A stretch of DNA of 64,000 nucleotides from Alphaproteobacteria bacterium (GTDB lineage: Bacteria; Pseudomonadota; Alphaproteobacteria; Micropepsales; Micropepsaceae): contig JAGWZW010000004.1 of the NCBI GenBank assembly GCA_018971835.1, forward strand, positions 1-64,000. Reading direction: 5' to 3'. The notes below the pieces were generated by a model. The model saw only the letters and a list, made by a program, of their open reading frames with translations. It did not search any database and had not been told where the DNA came from. Below are positions 52,753-59,750 of this stretch, piece after piece. The stretch's first letter is position 1. Each line of letters starts with the position of its first letter. The translations under genes were made by a program, and so were the position numbers.

Positions 52753-54684
52753 ATGCACAAACTTTCAGCAGTTCCATTGTCGCTCGCGTTCATCGCGCTT
52801 GCCGGCACCGCCGCTTTTGCTGATTCACAAGATAGCGCGCCTGAAATCGTCGTCGTCAGCGCCACGCGCACGGCCGAGCCGCTGTCGCGCACCGGTGAGT
52901 CGATCGACGTCATCACCGCCGCCGACCTCACTGCCCAGCAGACGCTGATCGTCAGCAACGCCCTCGGCCGCACGCCGGGCCTGACCGTGGTGCGCAACGG
53001 CGGCCCCGGACAGGTCACCACCGTCGGCCTGCGCGGTGCCGGCGCCGGTCAGACGCTGATGCTGGTTGACGGCGTGCGCCTCAACGATCCCAGCACCACC
53101 GACGGCGAAGCCCTGCTCGGCGATCTGTTCGTGAACGACATCGACCGGATCGAAGTCCTACGCGGGCCGCAGAGCACGCTCTACGGCAGCGATGCCATCG
53201 GCGGAGTGGTCGACATCGTGACCAAAAGGGGCGGCACTACGCCGCTGGCCCTCACCGCCAGCGCCGAAGGCGGCAGCTTCGACACCTACCGGCTCAACGC
53301 CGCCGCCAATGGCAGCCTGGCGGATTTCGACTACGGCGCGGCCGTGAATTACTTTCACTCCAACGGCATTTCCGCCGCCGATTCGCGCAACGGCAACAGC
53401 GAAAAGGACGGCACCGGCAATCTCGGCCTCGCCGCCAACACGCGCTATCGGTTCAATTCGCAAATCAGCCTCGACCTGCGCGGGTTCTACAGCAACGCCC
53501 GCACCGAATTTGACGACAACTACCTGCCGCCTAGCTACCGCCTCGCCGATTCGCCGGTTTATTCGCGCGATGTGCTGTTTTCCGGCTATGCGGGCCTGAA
53601 TGTGGCGCTGTTCGACGGGCGCTGGAGAAACCGCGTGGCCTATATCGGCATGCTGAGCCGGCGCACAACCTACGATTCGCCCTATTACCTGCCGTTGCAA
53701 CAAGACTATTTTTACCGCGGCGCCACCGAGCGTTTCGAGTATCAGGGCATCGTCGATCTGTCGCAGGACGAACAGATCACCTACGGCGCCGAAACCGAGC
53801 GGCGCAATCTGACCTCGACGATTGCAGGATATCCCGACGCCGCCGGGCACACGCGCACCACCGGCTATTACGCCCAGATGCAGAGCACGCTGTTCTCGCA
53901 GCTCACGCTCACCGGGGGCGTGCGCTACGACGACGATCAGGAATTCGGCGGGCATACCTCGCTCAAATTCGCCGGCGCCTGGACGCCCAACAACGGCGCC
54001 ACGGTGCTGCGCGCCAATTACGGCGACGGCTTCAAGGCGCCTACGCTCTATGAGCTGTTCTCGGTCTACTCCAATCCGCTGACGGCACTGAAACCGGAGA
54101 GCGCGCATGGCTGGGAAGCGGGTATCGATCAGTCCGTCTTCGGCGATGCCGTGCGCGCCTCGCTGACCTATTTCGAGCGGCGCACCAGCAACCAGATCGA
54201 TTTCTTCTCCTGCTACTTCGTGACTTCGGCGGCGTGCGCGCTCCGAAGCACGGTGGGCGGCTATTACTACAATATCGGCCGCTCGCGCGCGGAGGGGATC
54301 GAGGCGGAAGTGCACGCCCGCATCGGCCAGACGCTGAGCCTCTCGCTCAACCTCACCGACATGCACGCCATCGACCTTGCCAGCAGCACCGATCTGGCGC
54401 GGCGCCCGCATCTGCTGGCCCATGCCTATGCGGACTGGACGCCGCTGAAGGACTGGTCGTTCGGCCTCGGCCTCGACTACACGGGAAAGCGTTTCGACAG
54501 TGCGGGCGGCTATTCGCCGCTGCCCGATTACACGCTGGTGGATCTCTATGTGAGCCGCAGGATCGGCAGCGATCTCGAACTCTATGGCCGGATCGACAAC
54601 CTGTTCGATCATCGCTACGAGCCGGTGGCGGGCTACGGCGCGATGGGCCGCGCGCTCTATGCGGGCATCCGCGCGACGTATTGA
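52753..54684 (+). CDS. btuB: BtuB-like TonB-dependent vitamin B12 receptor
   Basis: 643 residues. Signal peptide MHKLSAVPLSLAFIALAG, TonB box PEIVVVSATRT, plug with LGRTPGLTVVRNGGPGQ, LRGAGAGQTLMLVDGVRLND and VEVLRGPQSTLYGSDAIGGV, and a 22-strand barrel ending in AGIRATY. Length and plug fit BtuB, and the cobalamin riboswitch in front makes cobalamin or another corrinoid the clear ligand. AGGGGA precedes ATG 52753. No BtuFCD genes follow. Confidence 0.95.
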   Translation: MHKLSAVPLSLAFIALAGTAAFADSQDSAPEIVVVSATRTAEPLSRTGESIDVITAADLTAQQTLIVSNALGRTPGLTVVRNGGPGQVTTVGLRGAGAGQTLMLVDGVRLNDPSTTDGEALLGDLFVNDIDRIEVLRGPQSTLYGSDAIGGVVDIVTKRGGTTPLALTASAEGGSFDTYRLNAAANGSLADFDYGAAVNYFHSNGISAADSRNGNSEKDGTGNLGLAANTRYRFNSQISLDLRGFYSNARTEFDDNYLPPSYRLADSPVYSRDVLFSGYAGLNVALFDGRWRNRVAYIGMLSRRTTYDSPYYLPLQQDYFYRGATERFEYQGIVDLSQDEQITYGAETERRNLTSTIAGYPDAAGHTRTTGYYAQMQSTLFSQLTLTGGVRYDDDQEFGGHTSLKFAGAWTPNNGATVLRANYGDGFKAPTLYELFSVYSNPLTALKPESAHGWEAGIDQSVFGDAVRASLTYFERRTSNQIDFFSCYFVTSAACALRSTVGGYYYNIGRSRAEGIEAEVHARIGQTLSLSLNLTDMHAIDLASSTDLARRPHLLAHAYADWTPLKDWSFGLGLDYTGKRFDSAGGYSPLPDYTLVDLYVSRRIGSDLELYGRIDNLFDHRYEPVAGYGAMGRALYAGIRATY

Positions 54685-54706
54685 AAGTAGACGCGAACGC
54701 CCGGCC

Positions 54707-54734
54707 CTTCCTCCCCCGCTTGCGGGGGAGGAAG
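54707..54734. repeat. Palindromic repeat, copy 1 (also terminator-like)
   Basis: CTTCCTCCCCCGC (54707-54719) and GCGGGGGAGGAAG (54722-54734) form a 13-bp perfect stem with a two-base centre, between convergent btuB and cheR. A near-identical palindrome is at 58669-58694, so it is a dispersed extragenic repeat. Confidence 0.75.
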
Positions 54735-54753
54735 ACGCTGTCGCGTAAACTGA

Positions 54754-55590
54754 TTATCCCGCCATCCGCATCGGCCGCTGCGGTGCGCCGCGGACATAGA
54801 CACCGCGTACAGCGCCGGACACCAGGCGCGTGCAGGAGCCGGCACTCTCGCTGGCGCCCAGCACCAGCCAGCCGTCCGGCGCCAAGGCGCGTTCCAGCCG
54901 CATCAGAACCTCCAGCTTCGACTGGTGGTCGAAATAGAGAAAGACGTTGCGGCAGAAGATGGCGTCGAGCTGGCCCAGCCAGCCGTAATGATCCAGCAGG
55001 TTGAACCGGCGCACACGCAGCGCACAGCGCAGCCGCTCGGCGATGCGCCAGTTTGTGCCGTCGCGCGTGAAATAGCGCGACAGCCGTGCCGCCGTCAGCC
55101 CGCGCTCGATCTCATGTTGCGTGTACACGCCCTCACGGATGCGATCGACGGCGCTCTCGGACAGGTCGGTGGCGAACAGATCGATCTTCCAGCCCTGTTC
55201 CAGCAGCTTCTCTTCGTCGAGAATCATCGCCAGCGAATAGGGCTCCTGTCCGGTGGAGGCCGCGGCGCACCAGATGCGCAAACGCCGCGCGCTGGCGCGT
55301 GCCTCGATCAGCGCGGGCAGAATCTCGTTCTGGAAATGGTTGAAACAGGCGCGGTCGCGGAAGAACGACGTCTCGTTCGTGGTCATCGCCTCGGTGACGG
55401 CGGCAGCCAGTTCCTCCGGCTCGTCGGCCAGTTCGTCGAGCAGCGCGCTCACATTCCGGAAGCCGAAGCGCGCGGCCACCGGCGCCAGCTTGCCGGTGAC
55501 GAAGGCGGGTTTGGCCGATGCCAGCGCGATGCCGGCGCGCCGCTGCACGACGTTGCTCAGCAATGCCAGTTGTGCCGGCGTAAAGCCCAC
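54754..55590 (-). CDS. cheR: CheR-type protein-glutamate methyltransferase
   Basis: 278 residues. N-terminal helical domain, then the SAM-binding domain: TNETSFFRD, WCAAASTGQEPYSLAM (motif I), FATDLSESAVDRIREGVY, and NVFLYFDHQSKLEVL. It methylates glutamates of chemoreceptors or similar sensory proteins. It is the last gene of the chpT-cheY-cheR operon, 9 bases after cheY. No receptors or cheB are nearby. Confidence 0.93.
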   Translation of the reverse strand: MGFTPAQLALLSNVVQRRAGIALASAKPAFVTGKLAPVAARFGFRNVSALLDELADEPEELAAAVTEAMTTNETSFFRDRACFNHFQNEILPALIEARASARRLRIWCAAASTGQEPYSLAMILDEEKLLEQGWKIDLFATDLSESAVDRIREGVYTQHEIERGLTAARLSRYFTRDGTNWRIAERLRCALRVRRFNLLDHYGWLGQLDAIFCRNVFLYFDHQSKLEVLMRLERALAPDGWLVLGASESAGSCTRLVSGAVRGVYVRGAPQRPMRMAG

Positions 55591-55599
55591 GGCCCCCCC

Positions 55600-55965
55600 T
55601 CAGATCGCGCCGATCTGCGCCAGCTTGGTTTCGATCAGCGGGCCGTCATAGGGCTTGAGCACGAATTCGTCGGCGCCGGCCATCATCGCTTCGGTGATCT
55701 GGCCCAGATCGTTTTCGGTGGTGCAGAAGATCACGACAGGCTCCGTGCCCCCCGGTTCGCGGCGCAGGCCGCGCAGGAATTCGAGGCCGCCACTGCCGGG
55801 CATGTTCCAGTCGAGCAGCACCAGATCGGGCATCTGCCGGCGGCAGGCTTCGAGCGCCGAAGCGGCATCCTCGGCCTCTTCGGCCTCGATGTGCAGCGAT
55901 TCGAGGATGCGGCAAGCCACCTTGCGAATGACGCGGCTGTCCTCGACGACCAGGCAATGTTTCAT
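55600..55965 (-). CDS. CheY-like response regulator
   Basis: 121 residues, receiver only: VVEDSRVIRKVACRIL, phospho-acceptor Asp in LVLLDWNMPGSGGLEFL, Thr in IFCTTEN and Lys in FVLKPYDG. The start is ATG 55965. It is encoded between chpT and cheR, so it may be a phosphate target of ChpT or of a chemotaxis kinase. Its output partner is unknown. Confidence 0.92.
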   Translation of the reverse strand: MKHCLVVEDSRVIRKVACRILESLHIEAEEAEDAASALEACRRQMPDLVLLDWNMPGSGGLEFLRGLRREPGGTEPVVIFCTTENDLGQITEAMMAGADEFVLKPYDGPLIETKLAQIGAI

Positions 55966-56050
55966 GGCGTCCCGCCAGACCAAGAATGAGGCGTCTGGCG
56001 CCAGCTTACGGGCAAAGCCGTAAACGCCTTCTAAAGACCAGTGGTCCGAT

Positions 56051-56665
56051 TCAGCCGGCCGCCACTTCGACCGCACCGTCCAACGCGGTCAGCGTCAGCC
56101 CGGCATTGAGTGCGCGCGCCAGTTTGTAGGTGAAGAAGGCCTGGATGCTGCGGCTTTCCACGCCCGTGTCGTCGCCGCGGGCGGCGCGTTCGCTGTCTTC
56201 GCGGAAGCGCGCGTTGAGGCCGGTTCCGCGCACGGTGAAGCGCGGCGCCGCCGGGTCTTCGGACGTTTCGACCGCGATCCGGCCGCCGCGCGGCAGGCTG
56301 TCGGCGACCACCAGCGCGGCATTCATCAGGAGCTTGGCCCAGTTCTTGGGCCAGTTGAGCGGCGGCGCCTGCCAGGCCAGCTCCATCTTGGTGCCCAGGA
56401 ACACGCCGTCGATCAGGCGGCAAACTTCGGTCAGGTCCAGCTCCGCACCCACTGCACCGGCGGCGCCGAAGGCGATGCGCGAGAACTTGAGTCGGGCAGC
56501 GACCTGCTCGGCGGAGCTGGTCACCAGCGCAAGAGCGTCGGCGCGCATGCCGGCGTCGCGCTCGTCCGCCAGGACTTCCAGGCCATTGCCTACGGCGCTC
56601 ACGGGGCTTACCAGATCGTGGCAGACGCGGCTGACGAGCAGGGCGGCGAATTCGATGTCGTTCAT
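56051..56665 (-). CDS. chpT: Histidine phosphotransferase ChpT-like
   Basis: 204 residues. The phosphorylatable His lies in ALLVSRVCHDLVSPVSAVGNGLEVL (first helices of the four-helix dimer), followed by a degenerate ATPase-like domain without kinase boxes (NWPKNWAKLLMNAALVVADSL). This is the ChpT layout, which passes phosphate from CckA to CtrA and CpdR. A cpdR gene is at 36622-36981 of the same window. It leads an operon with a CheY-like protein and CheR. Confidence 0.88.
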   Translation of the reverse strand: MNDIEFAALLVSRVCHDLVSPVSAVGNGLEVLADERDAGMRADALALVTSSAEQVAARLKFSRIAFGAAGAVGAELDLTEVCRLIDGVFLGTKMELAWQAPPLNWPKNWAKLLMNAALVVADSLPRGGRIAVETSEDPAAPRFTVRGTGLNARFREDSERAARGDDTGVESRSIQAFFTYKLARALNAGLTLTALDGAVEVAAG

Positions 56666-56815
56666 GGCTCCTCGCGCACTATCCTTGGTTTGGTCGCAAT
56701 TCCGGACGGAAAACCGCTGCCCACTTTTCCTGGAATTGCTCCATGCCGCTTCGCTTTGACTTGCAGATGGTTACTGTGCGAATCCCCTCTTAACGAAGGA
56801 TTAAGAAGCCGCCAA

Positions 56816-57616
56816 ATGACCGACGATCAGACCGCACCGACCTATTTTGCCCGCACTCTGGCCGAGATCGCCTGGCAGGCCGGCGAGATCATCCTGGCCC
56901 ATTACGAGGCCGGGGTCGAAATCCGCCGCAAAGAGGACCACTCCCCCGTCACCGCGGCCGACGAGGAGGCCGAGGCCCACATCCTCGCCCGCCTCAAGGA
57001 GATGTCGCCCGAGTCGGCGGTGATCGCCGAGGAGGAAGCCGCGGCCGGCCGCCTGCAGACCATCGGCCGGCGTTTCTTTCTGGTCGACCCGCTCGACGGC
57101 ACCAAGGAATTCATCAGCCACAACGGCGAGTTCACGGTCAATATCGCCGAGGTCATGGACGGCAAGCCCATCCTTGGCGTGGTCTATGCCCCGGCCAAGG
57201 GCCGGCTGTTCCTGGGCGAGGCCGGCGCCGGCGCCTTCGAGATCGACACCACGGCGCATACGCCGCCGGACTTCTCGGGCTTCAGGCCGATTGCGGCGCG
57301 CCCCGCACCGGCCGACGGGCTGGTCGCCGTGGCCAGCCGCTCCCACCGCGACAGCAAGACCGAGGAATACCTGACTCATTACCCGGTGAAGGAATTCGTG
57401 ACGGCGGGCTCGTCGCTGAAATTCTGCCTGGTGGCAGCCGGCGAAGCCGACATCTATCCCCGTCACGGCACCACGATGGAATGGGATACGGCGGCAGGCC
57501 ACGCCGTGCTGGCGGCGGCGGGCGGCAGCGTCACGCAAGTGGACGGCGCCCCCTTCGTCTACGGCAAGACTGCCGAAGGCTTCAAGAACCCCTACTTCGT
57601 GGCCAGAGGGCGCTGA
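56816..57616 (+). CDS. cysQ: 3'(2'),5'-bisphosphate nucleotidase
   Basis: 266 residues of the inositol-monophosphatase superfamily. Metal-binding motifs are EDHSPVTAADEEAE, AEEEAA, LVDPLDGTKEFI and MEWDTAAGHAVL. The DPLDGTKEF and EDHSPVT patterns fit CysQ, which hydrolyses 3'-phosphoadenosine 5'-phosphate left from sulfate activation. ATG 56816 was chosen because family homology begins there; it is divergent from chpT. Confidence 0.93.
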   Translation: MTDDQTAPTYFARTLAEIAWQAGEIILAHYEAGVEIRRKEDHSPVTAADEEAEAHILARLKEMSPESAVIAEEEAAAGRLQTIGRRFFLVDPLDGTKEFISHNGEFTVNIAEVMDGKPILGVVYAPAKGRLFLGEAGAGAFEIDTTAHTPPDFSGFRPIAARPAPADGLVAVASRSHRDSKTEEYLTHYPVKEFVTAGSSLKFCLVAAGEADIYPRHGTTMEWDTAAGHAVLAAAGGSVTQVDGAPFVYGKTAEGFKNPYFVARGR

Positions 57617-57679
57617 ATACAGGCCGCAGGCCCGAAGCTGCGTTGGCGCGGCCATTCATCGGCATTCGGTTAAAGGCAC

Positions 57680-57892
57680 TCAGCCCCGGGCCGAGAACAC
57701 GCTGGCCAGCGCGCCGATGCCGGAGAGCAGCCAGCCCACCGGGCTGGTGGCAATGCCCAGAAGCTGCAGCAAGATTTGCAGTACCAGCCAGGCCGCCGCC
57801 GCGGCGAGCAGCAGGACGGCCGCCAGTGTAAGCGGCGTCAGGCGCCGGCGGGGCGCAGTCAGCGGTCGGGCACCGGGGTCTGGCATGGACAT
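57680..57892 (-). CDS. Small membrane protein of unknown function
   Basis: About 70 residues (start uncertain: ATG 57910, 57892 or 57886). A basic N-terminal part (PRRRLTP) precedes one long or two short hydrophobic helices (AAVLLLAAAAAWLVLQILLQ, PVGWLLSGIGALASVF). No family recognised and no strong ribosome binding site. It converges with cysQ. Confidence 0.45.
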   Translation of the reverse strand: MSMPDPGARPLTAPRRRLTPLTLAAVLLLAAAAAWLVLQILLQLLGIATSPVGWLLSGIGALASVFSARG

Positions 57893-58063
57893 GGCCAAGA
57901 GAAGCATCAATTGCCCGTTGGGTCAAAGCGCATCGCCTCGGCCTTCCTGCCTCAAAAATGTCGCGATGCCGGGGTGTCGTCGTTGTCATAATTCCCTGCA
58001 GGCATGGAAGATTCCCGCCGTGCTAAACGTGTTGCCTTTGTCCCCTTAGCAAGGAGAGTTCCG

Positions 58064-58645
58064 ATGAGACTGTTTCGCCTGGTGTCCGCGGCCGCCTTCC
58101 TGATCGGCAGCCTCGCCGTTGCGCTGCCCGCTGCCGCCACGCCAACCGCCGGCAACAAGGGCGACAAGTTCAGCCAGAACGAAGTGGTGCAGGCCGCCGC
58201 CGGCTTCTTCGGCGCCACCAGCGAAGCCGCGGCCAAGGCGGTGCAGCACGTCTTCCAGGACAACGGCGAGCCGGACGCCTACATCAAGGGCGACGAGGGT
58301 TCGGGCGCCATCGTGGTCGGCCTGCGCTACGGTTCGGGCTGGCTGATCCGCAAGGGCTACGAGCCGGTGAAGGTTTACTGGCAGGGCCCCAGCGTCGGCT
58401 TCGATTTCGGCGCCAACGCCTCCAAGGCCTTCATCCTGGTGTACAACCTGCAAAGCCAGGACCGGATCTACCAGAAATTCCCCGGCGTCGAGGGCAGCAT
58501 CTACTTCGTTGCCGGCATCGGCGTGAACTACATGCGCGCCGATGGCATCACCCTCGCCCCGATGCGCACCGGCGTGGGCCTGAGGGCGGGCGCCAATGTC
58601 GGCTACCTGACCTTCACGCGCGAGGAATCGATCAACCCGTTCTGA
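58064..58645 (+). CDS. DUF1134/EipA-family envelope protein
   Basis: 193 residues with a signal peptide (RLVSAAAFLIGSLAVALPAAA). The body matches DUF1134: EVVQAAAGFFGATSEAAAKA, GSGAIVVGLRYGSGWL, VYWQGPSVGFDFGANASKAF and VGLRAGANVGYLTFTREESI. The Brucella member EipA is a periplasmic beta-barrel-like protein needed for envelope integrity. AAGGAGAG precedes ATG 58064. Single gene. Confidence 0.92.
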   Translation: MRLFRLVSAAAFLIGSLAVALPAAATPTAGNKGDKFSQNEVVQAAAGFFGATSEAAAKAVQHVFQDNGEPDAYIKGDEGSGAIVVGLRYGSGWLIRKGYEPVKVYWQGPSVGFDFGANASKAFILVYNLQSQDRIYQKFPGVEGSIYFVAGIGVNYMRADGITLAPMRTGVGLRAGANVGYLTFTREESINPF

Positions 58646-58668
58646 ACAACGTGAATTGCGGAACCGTA

Positions 58669-58694
58669 TTCCTCCCCCGTGAGCGGGGGAGGAA
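58669..58694. repeat. Palindromic repeat, copy 2 (also terminator-like)
   Basis: TTCCTCCCCC (58669-58678) and GGGGGAGGAA (58685-58694) flank GTGAGC. It lies between convergent eipA-like and secF genes and shares its arms with the repeat at 54707-54734. It may end both transcripts. Confidence 0.75.
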
Positions 58695-58700
58695 ATTCCT

Positions 58701-59645
58701 TTATCCCGTCGTGGCTTCCGTCGCACCGCCGCCGACATGGCCGGCGGGCGCTGGCAGATAGAGCAGCAGCGCCGAGGCCACGTAGATCGAAGAGAACGTT
58801 CCCACCACGATGCCGAACAGGATCGCGGCGGTGAACTGGAACAGCGCCGGCCCGCCGAACAGCAGCAGCGGCACGATCGAGATCGCGGTGACGAACGAGG
58901 TCAAGACCGTTCGCGTCAGCATCTGGTTGGTGGAAAGATTGATCAGATCGCCCAGCGGCATCTTCTTGTATTTGCGCCGGTTCTCGCGGATCCGGTCGAA
59001 CACCACCACGGTGTCGTTGATCGAATAGCCCGCCAGGGTAAGCAGCGCCGCGATCGAGGTCAGCGTGAAATCCCAGTGCAGCACGGAGAACAGTCCCGCC
59101 GTCACCAGCACGTCGTGGCCGGTGGCGACCACCGCGCCGATGCCGTATTGCCACTCGAAGCGCACCGCCACATAGACCGCGATCATCAGCACCGCCAGAA
59201 GCGTGGCCATGACGCCGGCATGGAACAGTTCCTGCGAAACCTTGGGGCCGATCACCTGGGCGTTGCGCGACGTGAAGGACGGCCCGAGCTTGGCCCGGAT
59301 TTCGGACGCCGCCTCCTCGCCCGACTGGCCGATCTTGGGCTTGACGCGGATCAGCACGCAGGAATTGGCCGGCACATCGCAGGCGCCGCCGCCGATATAC
59401 TGGATCTCGGCGTCGCCGAAATTCAGGCTGTCGACCTGCGCACGCGCCTGGGCGACGTCGATGGCGTGCTGCGACTTGACCTGCAGCAACACGCCGCCGG
59501 TGAAATCGATGCCCAGATTGAAGCCGTGAATGGCGATCGAGGCGATGGTGATCAGAACCAGAAGACCGTCGAGGGCGAAGGCGTAATAGCGCGCACCGAC
59601 GAAGTTGATCTTGGTATTGTCCGGCAGGAAGCGGATAAGCGGCAT
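58701..59645 (-). CDS. secF: Protein translocase subunit SecF
   Basis: 314 residues, six membrane helices with a large first periplasmic loop. SecF motifs: NLGIDFTGGVLLQVK, AVYVAVRFEWQYGIGAVVAT, GYSINDTVVVFDRIRENRR and NQMLTRTVLTSFVTAISIVP. With SecD it uses the proton gradient to pull proteins out of the SecYEG channel. ATG 59645 opens MPLIRFLPDNTKINFVG; the 23 codons upstream look non-conserved. SecD is not adjacent, which is unusual. Confidence 0.95.
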   Translation of the reverse strand: MPLIRFLPDNTKINFVGARYYAFALDGLLVLITIASIAIHGFNLGIDFTGGVLLQVKSQHAIDVAQARAQVDSLNFGDAEIQYIGGGACDVPANSCVLIRVKPKIGQSGEEAASEIRAKLGPSFTSRNAQVIGPKVSQELFHAGVMATLLAVLMIAVYVAVRFEWQYGIGAVVATGHDVLVTAGLFSVLHWDFTLTSIAALLTLAGYSINDTVVVFDRIRENRRKYKKMPLGDLINLSTNQMLTRTVLTSFVTAISIVPLLLFGGPALFQFTAAILFGIVVGTFSSIYVASALLLYLPAPAGHVGGGATEATTG

Positions 59646-59750
59646 GGGCGGAAACCGGGCCTCGGCTGGAAAACACGGGGGGGCAGACATAGCCTCTGGC
59701 GCCCCCCGGGACAAGGCGGGGGACCGTAACCTTCCCCGAGCGTCGCGCCG

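Noticed and set aside
53158-54612. A 484-residue minus-strand frame
   Set aside because: Antisense to the btuB-like gene that follows the cobalamin riboswitch.
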